Assembly (NCBI GenBank): GCA_964619405.1
Contig: CAZUCF010000009.1
Coordinates: 1 to 40,028 of the forward strand
Direction of reading: 5' to 3'
DNA from: JABIDZ01 sp964619405
Lineage (GTDB): Archaea > Iainarchaeota > Iainarchaeia > Iainarchaeales > JAAZKV01
Length of the DNA: 40,028 nt
Positions 14,044 through 23,225 of this stretch are shown here, piece after piece; positions within the stretch are counted from its first letter, which is position 1, and each line of letters begins with the position of its first letter. The notes beneath the pieces were generated by a model. The model saw nothing but the letters and a program-made list of their open reading frames with translations, was not told where the DNA came from and ran no database searches. The position numbers were made by a program, and so were the translations under genes.

Positions 14044-14796
14044 TCACATCTTAAACTTTCTTTCAACTTCGCTTGTCAGTATGTCACAAGCAGTAACAAT
14101 TGATTGCATTTGTTGTATTATTCTCTCTTTTTCTAATTCTATTTCAGAAATTGCTTCGTAAGGTTCTATCGCATCCTTGAACATTGATCTATCAATATAA
14201 GGGTAAGGAAAAGAATCCATTTTTTTTGAAACATTTGAAACAATTCTTCCAAGCCAAACATTTAAACCACGCTTTACTGGCCCTTTAATTGTTTTTCCTT
14301 CGTCCAAGTTAGAACGCAATTTGTTTGTTATAGTTGCTTTTGGAAAAGGAAGTTTTTCTTCTTCCAAGCTTAGATTAACAGCTGTTTTTTTGTCAGTTGA
14401 ATCAATTTTTGTTATTAGCGAATTACAATCTTCTTTTATTTTTGAAATATGTTTTTTCAAATCCTCTCTTTGCTTGTTAATATCTTGTATTTCTTCATAA
14501 GGTGCAACAGCATCTTTTAGCATATCATAATTAACAAAAGTGTATGGTTGTGAATTCATTTTCCCAGCTATTTTTGATATAAGATCAGCAACCCACAAAT
14601 TCATCTCGTCTTTTACAGTACCCTTTATTTGCTTTCCTTGAGTAATATTTTTTCTAACCAAATTTGTTATTGTTGCCCTTGGGAAAGGCAATTTATCATC
14701 ATTTAACAAATCTTCAGACTCTGATAAATCTTCTTCTTTTTCAATTAAATCCTCGTTTTTTTCATCTTGAGCCACATTTATTTCATCATCTTCCAT
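14044..14796 (-). CDS. tandem histone-fold protein with coiled-coil extensions
   Basis: A 250-residue protein with an acidic N-terminus (1-34) and two copies of one module (about 36-135 and 149-247). Each begins LPFPxATITN, has a basic loop GKxIKG, a long amphipathic helix (MNLWVADLISKIAGKM / LNVWLGRIVSNVSKKM), a short loop with PY, and DAxxPYExI. This order (helix 1, loop 1, helix 2, loop 2, helix 3) fits the archaeal histone fold, which also opens LP-x-x-x-I-x-R/N. Each module is followed by ~30 residues of heptad-like helix, as in coiled-coil histones. The canonical loop-2 RxT...D clasp is missing. SD AGGTGA precedes the ATG. It is the last gene of a four-gene leftward operon beside the pilus locus. 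Confidence 0.6.
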   Translation of the reverse strand: MEDDEINVAQDEKNEDLIEKEEDLSESEDLLNDDKLPFPRATITNLVRKNITQGKQIKGTVKDEMNLWVADLISKIAGKMNSQPYTFVNYDMLKDAVAPYEEIQDINKQREDLKKHISKIKEDCNSLITKIDSTDKKTAVNLSLEEEKLPFPKATITNKLRSNLDEGKTIKGPVKRGLNVWLGRIVSNVSKKMDSFPYPYIDRSMFKDAIEPYEAISEIELEKERIIQQMQSIVTACDILTSEVERKFKM

Positions 14797-14878
14797 AAAA
14801 AATCACCTTTTTGACATGCTAATAATAGATTTTTCATACATACAGAATAAAAAGGAATTGGTTTTTATGAATTAATTT

Positions 14879-15532
14879 TTAACCAATTATTGAAGCAAAC
14901 ATCAAAGTAATGCTAGCTAATATCAATATAGAAATCATTATCATTTGAGAAGAATCAATATTTTGAAAAGTTAATGAGAATAATATTAATGAAAATAATA
15001 AAAGAAAGCCACCCAAACCAAGCATCATATAAGAGAAAAACATTGATTTTTTTCTAAATTTATGCACTTTTAATTGTTCTATATCTAATTCCATTTGAGC
15101 AATTTTTTGATTTATAGAATCCAAAGCAATTTTTACCATCCCAACTGTTTTTTGAGAAGAAGTAATTGTTTTATTAATTTGTTCTTCAAAAGACTTTGTT
15201 TCAGAAAAAATATCTTCTTTAACCTTTGACAACTCATCAAGAGCTAATTTTTTTGTCTCTACTTTTCCTTCAATACTAATCTTATTTAAATCATCATGAA
15301 TTAATTCCTCAAAATTTTTTCTCTGCTCTTTGAATTCATCTTGAACAAGAAAATTAATTTCCTTTTTCAACAAAGTAAAAGTATCTGCTTCAGCGATAAG
15401 TAATAATTTTTTTGATTGCTCGTCATCAACACCAAGAGAATGCAGTGTTTGAATAATTTTTTCTCGCGGTTGCCCTTCTTGAACCATTTTTTGTATTACT
15501 TCAATTATTGATTCATCAGCCAAATCATTCAC
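14879..15532 (-). CDS. coiled-coil protein with two C-terminal membrane helices
   Basis: A 217-residue protein. Residues 1-48 resemble a small three-helix domain (PREKIIQTLHSLGVDDEQSKKLLLIAE, UBA/SHOCT-like). Residues ~50-155 are a long charged helix predicted to form a coiled coil, followed by RKK and two hydrophobic segments at ~165-188 and ~196-216. The GTG start overlaps the stop of the upstream gene by 8 bp, so the two are translationally coupled. The layout suggests a membrane-anchored cytoplasmic stalk, perhaps a scaffold for the adjacent pilus machinery. The function is not recognised. Confidence 0.75.
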   Translation of the reverse strand: MNDLADESIIEVIQKMVQEGQPREKIIQTLHSLGVDDEQSKKLLLIAEADTFTLLKKEINFLVQDEFKEQRKNFEELIHDDLNKISIEGKVETKKLALDELSKVKEDIFSETKSFEEQINKTITSSQKTVGMVKIALDSINQKIAQMELDIEQLKVHKFRKKSMFFSYMMLGLGGFLLLFSLILFSLTFQNIDSSQMIMISILILASITLMFASIIG

Positions 15533-16226
15533 CCACAGTTATAATTTTTGATTCCTTTTGTTCCAAACTACCAACTCTTAAAACGAAAGTCAAATTCGCT
15601 TCTCCTGAATTAATTGGTGTTAAAGTAGAATATAAATTTTTACATTCATTAATTCTTAAAGAAATGCTTCTAGGAAAAAATTTTTCTTCAAAAAAATTTT
15701 CATTAACTGTTTCAAACCAAATTACTTCAAACAAATCATTTTTTGAAACATTACACAAACTAACTGTAACATCATATTTTTTTCCAATAGTCATTATACT
15801 ACTAATAGGAGAATCACTACCAATTTGAACTTCAGCAACAACCGGTTTTACAGTTGACTCATCAAGCTCAAAAAACATTTTTATTGGTTTACTAAAAGGA
15901 GTTGTTACAAAAACTTCATATTGTAAGGATTCTGAAAAAGGCAATTCAGATATAACCTCAAAACTTTCCCCAACCGCAAGATCTTTTATTTTAGCAATCC
16001 TTTCTTGATCACCCATTCTTATTAATAATTCTGAATTTCTCACTAAATGATTTGAAATATTACTCACTTTTGCAGTAAAAATTATTTTATCACCAAAAAA
16101 TTCTAATTCAGCATCATCTACTTTAAGAACCTGATTAAAAGAAAACAAAAAGATTACTGAAAAAAAAACTATTGCGAACAATAAAATAAAAATAGGATAA
16201 ACAATTTTTCTAGAAATATAAACCAT
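15525..16226 (-). CDS. membrane-anchored beta-sandwich protein
   Basis: A 233-residue protein with one N-terminal membrane segment (~9-32), followed by an exported beta-rich region. Two Ig/CARDB-like units are suggested by alternating strands such as AELEFFGDKIIFTAKVSNISN (~39-59) and later KKYDVTVSLCNVSKNDLFEV and GEANLTFVLRV. Two Cys near residues 157 and 193 could form a disulfide. It lies second in the leftward operon after the Walker A-less RecA-fold protein, 38 bp downstream. The role is unknown. Location and fold fit a cell-envelope component. Confidence 0.7.
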   Translation of the reverse strand: MVYISRKIVYPIFILLFAIVFFSVIFLFSFNQVLKVDDAELEFFGDKIIFTAKVSNISNHLVRNSELLIRMGDQERIAKIKDLAVGESFEVISELPFSESLQYEVFVTTPFSKPIKMFFELDESTVKPVVAEVQIGSDSPISSIMTIGKKYDVTVSLCNVSKNDLFEVIWFETVNENFFEEKFFPRSISLRINECKNLYSTLTPINSGEANLTFVLRVGSLEQKESKIITVGE

Positions 16227-16264
16227 AACAAAAGAAAAGTAAAATGAATATTTAATAATTGTGT

Positions 16265-16933
16265 TTACTCAATTTTTCCAATTTCTATTATATTATCACA
16301 AAACTGACCAATTTTTTGAACAAGACTTTTTTTATTCACAATAAAAAAGCTACTCGTTTTATATTTGTGAACTATTTTTGTTAAAGAATAAATAAATTTG
16401 TAAATTATTCTATCACTATGATACAAACCCAACACATTAATTGAATCAAAAATCAAAACAAGATCATTTTTTTTAATAAGTAATTTAACTAACTTTATTT
16501 GTAATTGAGTTAAATTTCTCAAAGAATCAACAAAAAAAATGTTTTCTGAATCATTTACTAAAGAAATACTTTTGGAAACAGTATCAATCACAAAAAAATC
16601 TTTAAAAGGCAATTTGGATTCATTAAAAAATTTTTGTAGAGTTTTATAATTAGTTGAAGTTAAAACAATAACAGGTGTTTTTTTGTTTTCGATCGCAAAT
16701 TTCGAAATTGCAATCAAAAAATCGTGATTATTAACAGGGTCACAATTTATCATTGTTTGACCCAATGAAAAAACAGGAATCTGTTTTTTTATTTCTAACA
16801 AAAGTCTTTTTTCTTTTGAAAGAAGGCTTTGCAATTCATCAAATTTACTAACCTCTTTTTTGAGTTCAAGCATTACATTATTTTTTTCAAAATTAATACC
16901 GTTTGAATTAACTTTAATATCATTAATTGGCAT
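16265..16933 (-). CDS. RecA/KaiC-fold protein lacking a Walker A motif (left copy)
   Basis: A 222-residue protein. After a helical N-terminus (~20-50), residues ~60-215 follow the RecA/KaiC core: a strand KTPVIVLTS, a strand KDFFVIDTVS, then LVLIFDSINVLGLYHS in the Walker B position (~155-170), and SSFFIVNKK. No GxxxxGKT is present where the P-loop should be. The gene at 33275-33829 is a clear homolog with the same loss. It probably keeps the fold for protein contacts or signalling, as with degenerate KaiC-like partners. First gene of the leftward four-gene operon, divergent from the pilus ATPase. Confidence 0.7.
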   Translation of the reverse strand: MPINDIKVNSNGINFEKNNVMLELKKEVSKFDELQSLLSKEKRLLLEIKKQIPVFSLGQTMINCDPVNNHDFLIAISKFAIENKKTPVIVLTSTNYKTLQKFFNESKLPFKDFFVIDTVSKSISLVNDSENIFFVDSLRNLTQLQIKLVKLLIKKNDLVLIFDSINVLGLYHSDRIIYKFIYSLTKIVHKYKTSSFFIVNKKSLVQKIGQFCDNIIEIGKIE

Positions 16934-17055
16934 GAAATATATATTGTAAAGGTATTATTAAATTTGATTGAAAAGCTTTTTTTAAACCAAAGACAAATTA
17001 TTAAACAAGAAAGAACTATTATAGGAGTATATATTAAAGAATTGTTGGTGCTTGA

Positions 17056-20000
17056 ATGAACACTAAAGAAAATGATGAAATTTTTTTACAAGAATTGAAG
17101 AAACTATCTCAAAAACCTGCTACTGATAACTCTTTTAACAAATTAAAAGATCTTACAAAAAACAAAATAAATTTTGATGATAATTTAATAGTAAAAGAAA
17201 AAACTAGTTTTGAAAACCAAAAAAAAGATGATTATAATAAACAAAGACAAGAACAAAAAGAAGATTTGAATACTCAACAACTAGAAAAAAAAGTTGAAAT
17301 AAAAGAAGAACAATTCTTTGGAACAAAAAACGAAAAAAAAGAAAGTTTTTCATGGGAAAAAAATGTTGAATTACCAGTTAAACAAGAACAATTTGAAGAA
17401 TACAAGTTAGTTAAAGAAAATACTCAAAAAGCAATAACTTTTAATGAAAAATTAAATGATTTTTCTATTTTAAAACAACCAAAAGAAGAATTAGAATTTG
17501 ATTGGGAGAAAAGAAAAAAAATAGATGAACCAAAACCAGAAGATTTTGAATTAAGCGAAACAAAATATGATTGGTTAAAAAACCAAATTACTCCTGAAAC
17601 AAAAATTAATGAAAACAAAAAAGATTTTTATACTAATAAAGAATTAAAAAATTTTAAATGGGAAAACTATGAAAAAATTGATGAACCATTAGAAAAAGAT
17701 TTTTTTGAAAAAAATCAAAATTCTGAAAAAGAAAACGAATTAACTAAAACAAATATTGCACCAACAAAAGGCCCTAAATGGTTAAGAAAAAAAGAAAATA
17801 AAACAACCGAACAAAAAGAAGAACCATCAAAACCAAAATGGCTACAAAAAAAACAAAACACGCAAACACAAGAAAAACAAAATGAAACAACAATAGAAAA
17901 AAACAATGAAACAAAAAACCCAGAAAAACTTAATGAAACAAAAAAAGAAGAACCATCAAAACCAAAATGGCTACAAAAAAAACAAAACACGCAAACNNNN
18001 NNNNNNNNNNNNNNNNNNNNNNNNNNNNNNNNNNNNNNNNNNNNNNNNNNNNNNNNNNNNNNNNNNNNNNNNNNNNNNNNNNNNNNNNNNNNNNNNACAA
18101 GAAAAACAAAATGAAACAACAATAGAAAAAAATAATGAAACAATAACCCAAGCAAAACAAAACGAAACAATAGAAGCAAATAATGAATCAAAACAAGAAA
18201 CAGAAAATTCTGAAAAAATTGTGAAACCAAAATGGTTAAAAGAAAAAACAAGTCAACAAGAAACAATACAATCAACAACAAAAATAAATGAAAAAAAACA
18301 AGATGCAAAAACCAAAGAAAACGAAATAAATCAAAAAAAACAAAACGAAACAACAATGGAAACAAGTGATAACACGAATATTAAAAAAGCAAAATGGGGT
18401 TCAAAAAACATTGAAGAAAAAACTCCAACAGAAAAACTTGAAGTAATGAAAACAACTATTGATGAAATGTTTGAAATTTTGGAAACAAACAAAAATGTTC
18501 TCCTTGAAACAATTGCAAAAAGAACAGGCACTGATTATTACAAATTAGAACAAATCGCAAAAATGTTTGAAGACTACGGAATAATTGAATTAAAGTATTC
18601 AACTAGTTTAAATGCAAAAGCAAAAATAACTTTGAAAAAAGAAGTTATCTCAAGAATAAAAAATATTCCCGAAGGAGAAATTTTAAGCGAATACAAAATA
18701 GAAATTGATTCAGTACCAGCAATAATAAAAGTTATTTCAAAAAGAGATGAAAGCAGACCAATATACTCAATAATAATGCCTTCCATCGGAAAATACACTA
18801 AAAAATTTCTTGATTTTATTAAAACAGAAATAGCTGAATCCATGCCCATTGAACTAGATGAAATATTAGATCCAAAAAAATCTAAGAGATTAAAAGAAAG
18901 ATTTTTTGAAGAATCACAAAAACAATTAACAAAATACTTTCCTAATAGTCCGAAAAAAGTATTGGATATTTTAAGCGGAACTATTTTACACGAAATGTAT
19001 GGTTTAGGCGAAATAGAAGTTATTCTTGGGGATGACATGCTTGAAGAAGTAGCAATAAATTCTTCCAAAACACCAATCGCAATTTATCATAGAATACACG
19101 GTTGGATGACAACAAATCTTTACCCCGGAACAGAAGAAGAAATAATGAATTATGCATCACAAATAGGAAGAAAAATTGGTAGAGAAATAACTGTTTTGAG
19201 CCCAATTCTTGACGCACACTTATTATCAGGAGACAGAGTAAACGCAACATTATTTCCAATATCAGCAGAAGGAAACACTCTAACAATAAGAAGATTTGCA
19301 AGAAAACCATGGACTCTTGTTGATTTCATTGGAAAAGCACACACCATGTCAAGCGAAATGGCAGCATTATTATGGTTGGCAATGCAATACGAAATGAATG
19401 TTATAATTGCAGGCGGAACAGCATCAGGAAAAACATCCGCTCTAAACACATTACTTGCTCTTGTACCATCATACCACAGAATAATATCTATTGAAGATGT
19501 AAGAGAAATAATCTTACCAATTTATCTAACATGGAATTGGATTCCAATGATAACAAGATCAGCTAACCCAGAAGGACTAGGAGAAGTAACAATGCTTGAT
19601 TGCATGGTTTCATCATTAAGAATGAGACCAGATAGAATAATAGTTGGTGAAATAAGAAGAAAAAGAGAAGCCGAAGTAATGATGGAGGCAATAGAAACAG
19701 GGCACAGTATTTACTCTACAATCCACGCTAACTCAGCATACCAAGTACTAAGAAGACTAGCGGAACCACCAATGGCTATCCCAATAATGCAAATAGAATT
19801 AATTGATTTAATAGTTGTTCAATTCCGTGACAGGAAAACAAACAAGCGTAGAACATACGAAATATCAGAGATAGAACAAACTAGTGCTGGAAAAGGATTA
19901 CAAATAAACACTATTTACAAGTGGTTACCAAGAACAGATTCGTGGGAACAATTAAACAAGCCAACAAAATTATTAACGACATTAAACCAACACACTGGGC

Positions 20001-20191
20001 TAACAGAAGATGAGATTGAAAAAGAACTTTCTGAGAGAACAAAAATATTAGATTGGTTACAAAAACAAGAGATTAATGATTTAAACCAAATAGGTTTTAT
20101 TGTAAAACTATTTTATTCTAACTCAGAAAGAGTAAAAAAAATGGCTAACGATAATACTACAAAAGAACAAATAGAAGAGATGATGAAATGA
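17056..20191 (+). CDS. type IV pilus/archaellum-type secretion ATPase with long repetitive N-terminus (interrupted by assembly gap)
   Basis: A GspE/TadA-family hexameric ATPase that powers pilus assembly at the membrane. The first ~440 residues are Lys/Glu/Gln/Asn/Thr-rich and low complexity, with repeated KPKWLQKK-type motifs. A helical wHTH-like domain follows (18430-18660), then the ATPase core: Walker A GGTASGKTS (19412-19438), Asp/Glu boxes around IEDVREI, Walker B with RPDRIIVGEIR (~19625-19660), and the His box ETGHSIYSTIHAN (~19690-19732). A 100-N block (17997-18096) shifts the frame. Removing exactly 100 bases restores one reading frame of 1011 residues, so the two halves are one gene and the true gap is a multiple of three. 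The 3' end overlaps the next gene by ATGA. Confidence 0.93.
17818..18170 (+). repeat. 129-bp in-frame tandem repeat within the ATPase gene
   Basis: A unit beginning GAAGAACCATCAAAACC at 17818 recurs at 17947, a period of 129 bp or 43 codons. The second copy is interrupted by the N block, and the sequence resuming at 18097 picks up at the matching point of the unit. The number of units is therefore unknown. Confidence 0.9.
17997..18096. other. assembly gap (100 Ns)
   Basis: Exactly 100 N characters, the usual placeholder for a gap of unknown length. It lies inside the tandem repeat above, so the repeat is probably what broke the assembly. Confidence 0.99.
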
Positions 20192-21084
20192 AAGAAAAAA
20201 ATCCAGTAATGTTATTATTCCCATTACAAAAAGCAAGAAAGGTTAATGAAAGTTTTTTAATAATCGGAAGAACTATTTCAAAAATAGTTTTTTCTTTAGA
20301 CTATGATTTAAAAAAATCTGAAATAAATATTAGTCCAGACAGATATGCTTTCGCATCATTCATTTCAGCAGTATTATACGGAGTAATGTTTTTGTTTGTT
20401 GGAATGGCTTTCGGAGTAATTATAACAAGAAGTTTTACAAGCCAAACAATAATAGTAATGTTGTTATCATCAATGATGGGTTTTTTCGGAGCACTTATTT
20501 TTCACTTAATTTACCCAAAAATATTATCAAACCAAATTGCAAAACAAGTTGACCAACAATTATTATTTGCATTAAGAACTCTTTTAATTCAACTTAGCTC
20601 AGGAATAAGTCTTTTTGAAGCAATGAAATCTATTTCAAAATCAAATTTCGGGCAAGTATCAAAAGAATTTGCTGACGCAATCAAAGACATTAATTCAGGA
20701 ATGAGTGAAAGCGCAGCACTAGAAAAACTAGCATTCAAAACAAATTCAGAAATGCTAAAAAAAACTATTTGGCAAATCATTACAACAATGAAAAGTGGTG
20801 GTTCAATAGTAACAGCAATAAACTCGGTAGTACAAGAACTAATAACAAACCAAATTGACACAATAAAAAAATATTCAGCAGCATTAAATTTGTGGACACT
20901 AGTATACTTGATAATTGCAGCAGCAATGCCATCACTAGGAGTAACTTTTTTGGTGATAGCATCATCAGTAGGTAGCTCAGGAATAGGAAGCGAAGCAGTA
21001 GTACTAATAGCAATGCTTGCATTTTGTGTACAAGTAGCATTAATATTTTTGATAAGAGCACAAGTACCAAAGGTGATAAAATGA
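20188..21084 (+). CDS. TadC/GspF-type pilus assembly membrane protein 1
   Basis: A 298-residue T2SSF-family platform protein. Paired hydrophobic segments at ~52-75 and ~87-110, and again at ~230-258 and ~267-290, flank a cytoplasmic helical domain. In that domain LLIQLSSGISLFEAMKSISKSNFG and MKSGGSIVTAINSV are the paired motifs typical of the family. It anchors the ATPase and organises pilin addition. The ATGA overlaps with both the upstream ATPase and the downstream gene indicate one coupled operon. Confidence 0.92.
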   Translation: MKEKNPVMLLFPLQKARKVNESFLIIGRTISKIVFSLDYDLKKSEINISPDRYAFASFISAVLYGVMFLFVGMAFGVIITRSFTSQTIIVMLLSSMMGFFGALIFHLIYPKILSNQIAKQVDQQLLFALRTLLIQLSSGISLFEAMKSISKSNFGQVSKEFADAIKDINSGMSESAALEKLAFKTNSEMLKKTIWQIITTMKSGGSIVTAINSVVQELITNQIDTIKKYSAALNLWTLVYLIIAAAMPSLGVTFLVIASSVGSSGIGSEAVVLIAMLAFCVQVALIFLIRAQVPKVIK

Positions 21085-22133
21085 AATTGTTTTTTAGAAG
21101 AATAGCAATTTATTCATCATTAATAATACCCGAAAAAATAATTGATACAAAAATAAAACAATGGTTAATATACGCTGGTTCAAAAGATGATGAAAGAATT
21201 TGGACAGGAACAAGAGTTTTTTTATCAATACTAATGGGAATAATAGGAGTTTTGATCCCATACAGCATAATACCCCTAATAAATTTAATATTTGATTCAC
21301 AAATAGTTTTTGAACCATTAATGAGACTAGGATTAATGATTGGACTAGGATTTTCTCTTTTAATACTAACAATAATTTTGTTTTACCTGCATATTTCTTA
21401 CGCAATAGACGGTAGAAAAAAAATGGTTGAAACCATTCTACCAGACTTCTTGTTCCTCGTTGGAAACAATTTGAAAAGTGGAATGACACCATTCTACGCT
21501 TTTAGGAGCGCAGTAAGACCCGAGTTTGGCCCATTAAGCGAAGAAATACAAATAGCAACACAAAAAAGCTTGGGAGTAAGTTCTTTTGCTGACTCATTAA
21601 AAGCAATTGCTAACAGAATTGATTCACAAGTACTAGTTGACACAACAAAATTTTTTTCACACGCGCTTCGCTCAGGAGGAAGACTCGCATTGTTAATAGA
21701 AACAAGTGCTAATGACATAAAACAAACGAACGCATTAAAAAAAGAATTAATAAGTTCAACAAGAATGTACACTATGTTCATAATATTCGTTGTAATAATC
21801 GCTTCACCAATGTTGCTTGCTGTTAGCGTTCAATTCCTAAACATACTAACAGGAATACAAACACAAACAGCAGGAATTGGTTCAGCAGGAACAAATGTTG
21901 CAATGGCTGGTTTAGCAGGAGGAGGAATAAAAATTTCTCCAGAGTTTATGACAATGATGGGTTACATAATAATAATTGGTAATTCTTTTCTCGCAAGTAT
22001 TTTTATTGGAATAATTGGCGGCGGAAAAATAAGAGACGGTTTAAAATTTGCACCAGTACTAGCAATAATAGGAGCAGTATTATTCATGATAATGTTACAA
22101 GGAATAGGAATGCTTGTCGGCGGAATGATGTAA
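21081..22133 (+). CDS. TadC/GspF-type pilus assembly membrane protein 2
   Basis: A 350-residue protein, start ATG 21081 overlapping the previous stop (ATGA) with AGGTGAT as Shine-Dalgarno. A second T2SSF protein: membrane segments near 40-65 and 80-110, a cytoplasmic domain with PDFLFLVGNNLKSGMTPFYAF and LRSGGRLALLIE, then three C-terminal hydrophobic segments including a Gly/Ala-rich stretch. Archaeal adhesion pili commonly use one ATPase and two such proteins side by side, as here. Confidence 0.92.
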   Translation: MKLFFRRIAIYSSLIIPEKIIDTKIKQWLIYAGSKDDERIWTGTRVFLSILMGIIGVLIPYSIIPLINLIFDSQIVFEPLMRLGLMIGLGFSLLILTIILFYLHISYAIDGRKKMVETILPDFLFLVGNNLKSGMTPFYAFRSAVRPEFGPLSEEIQIATQKSLGVSSFADSLKAIANRIDSQVLVDTTKFFSHALRSGGRLALLIETSANDIKQTNALKKELISSTRMYTMFIIFVVIIASPMLLAVSVQFLNILTGIQTQTAGIGSAGTNVAMAGLAGGGIKISPEFMTMMGYIIIIGNSFLASIFIGIIGGGKIRDGLKFAPVLAIIGAVLFMIMLQGIGMLVGGMM

Positions 22134-22208
22134 AAAAATTGTTAAACAAAATTAATACAAAACTCAAACAACTAAATAACAAAAATAAAACACGTCAAAA
22201 ATAATACA

Positions 22209-22328
22209 AAAAGTGAATTACCACACCCTAAAGGGTGTGGCTTCTGCTGGTTTACAGCAGAAGTATTCACTTTTCCGTCAACGGAAAAGAAATCTCAAAC
22301 TCCAACGTAAACGTTGGAGATTTCTTTT
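22209..22328 (+). mobile_element. strongly folded 120-bp non-coding element, IS200/IS605-end-like
   Basis: Five nested or adjacent perfect stems fill this GC-richer stretch. Arms 22209-22218 and 22265-22274 (10 bp) enclose two hairpins, CCACACCC-TAAA-GGGTGTGG (22221-22240) and CTTCTGCTG/CAGCAGAAG (22241-22263). Next come TTTTCCGT/ACGGAAAA (22271-22288) and a long stem, 22285-22295 with 22318-22328, around CTCCAACG-TAAA-CGTTGGAG. The first hairpin resembles those at the ends of IS200/IS605 elements. No transposase is present, so this would be a non-autonomous copy or remnant. A structured regulatory RNA between the pilus operon and the pilins is the alternative. The remainder of 22134-22591 is AT-rich with the pilin promoter. 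Confidence 0.5.
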
Positions 22329-22532
22329 GGGTTGATTAAATTAACTTAATACTAAAAATAATTCAATGCTTAAATTAAAAAAATATTTTTATAAAAAAAA
22401 TAATCTAATTTTTTAACACAAAAATATTAATCTAACTTTTCAAACCAAAAAAAATAATTTAATTAATTATAAAATTTGTTTCAAACAATAGTTTTTATAT
22501 TCTGTCAAAAAAAAAAAAACGGAAAAGAAAGC

Positions 22533-22584
22533 TTTAAATAGTATTAAATCGTAATTAAACTAATTATAAAAAAGAAAAGGAGGG
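22533..22584 (+). promoter_or_regulatory. promoter and strong RBS of the first pilin
   Basis: TATA element TTTAAATA at 22533-22540, then a leader carrying AAGGAGGG at 22577-22584, 7 nt before the ATG. Most genes in this window have weak or no Shine-Dalgarno. The two major pilins have near-perfect ones, consistent with high expression. Confidence 0.75.
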
Positions 22585-22591
22585 TAAAATT

Positions 22592-23041
22592 ATGGTTAAT
22601 AAAAAAGGACAGGGAACAATTGAGTACTTGGTTATAATCGCTATTGTTATAGTAATCGCACTTGTTGTTGTAGGATTATTATTACAAGTAATGGATCAAG
22701 GAAGCGCAGTACCAGAACAATCAGCAAAACTAGCATGGCAATCAGCAGCACCAATAGCAATAGTAGATTGGGATGGAAATTCTGGTGGCGGCCTAACAAT
22801 CGTTCTAAAAAACAATTCATACCAAACAGTAACTAATGCGAGCATAACAATCGCAGGATCAGAAAGCAATGATGTAAATATAATATCAGGCGATACAGCA
22901 ACTGTTGGAATAGCAAGTATTGTTACATCAGGAGAACGTTTTGCTTTCGTAAAAACAGATATCACAATAACTTATGATACACCAGACATAACAGGAAGAA
23001 CACAATCAGGAGCAGCAGACATAATAGGAACTGCAGGATAA
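22592..23041 (+). CDS. class III pilin (major pilin candidate 1)
   Basis: A 149-residue pilin. Signal MVNKKG, then QGTIEYL: prepilin cleavage is expected between Gly6 and Gln7, leaving Gln1 and Glu5 of the mature chain, as in class III (EppA-processed) pilins. A hydrophobic helix follows to about residue 32, then a ~110-residue beta-rich head (DWDGNSGGGLTIVLKNN, SGERFAFVKTDITITYD). The downstream gene has the same layout and a conserved C-terminus (TGRTQSGAADI / SNKRQAGSADI). It has its own promoter and terminator. No EppA-type peptidase gene is in the window. Confidence 0.92.
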   Translation: MVNKKGQGTIEYLVIIAIVIVIALVVVGLLLQVMDQGSAVPEQSAKLAWQSAAPIAIVDWDGNSGGGLTIVLKNNSYQTVTNASITIAGSESNDVNIISGDTATVGIASIVTSGERFAFVKTDITITYDTPDITGRTQSGAADIIGTAG

Positions 23042-23053
23042 ATAATTAAATAA

Positions 23054-23091
23054 TTGGAAATGAATAAAAAAATTCATTTCCAAAATTCTTT
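23054..23091 (+). terminator. terminator of the first pilin
   Basis: A perfect 12-bp stem (TTGGAAATGAAT/ATTCATTTCCAA, 23054-23083, 6-nt loop) is followed by a run of T, 13 bp after the stop codon. Confidence 0.8.
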
Positions 23092-23164
23092 TTTTTAATT
23101 TATTCTTTCCTTAATTTTTTTCTTTATTAAATCAATAATTCCTAATTTTTTAACAAAACACAAG

Positions 23165-23220
23165 CTTTAAAAACGAGAAAAACATTACTTTTTTCAAATA
23201 TAAAAAAGCAAAGGGAGGGA
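23165..23220 (+). promoter_or_regulatory. promoter and strong RBS of the second pilin
   Basis: TATA-like CTTTAAAAAC at 23165-23174 and AAAGGGAGGGA ending at 23220, 5 nt before the ATG. Spacing mirrors the first pilin promoter. Confidence 0.7.
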
Positions 23221-23225
23221 AAAAA

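Noticed and set aside
17715..18365. Long Phe/Leu-rich frames on the minus strand across the assembly gap
   Set aside because: They are complements of the Lys/Gln/Asn-rich repeat region of the ATPase gene.
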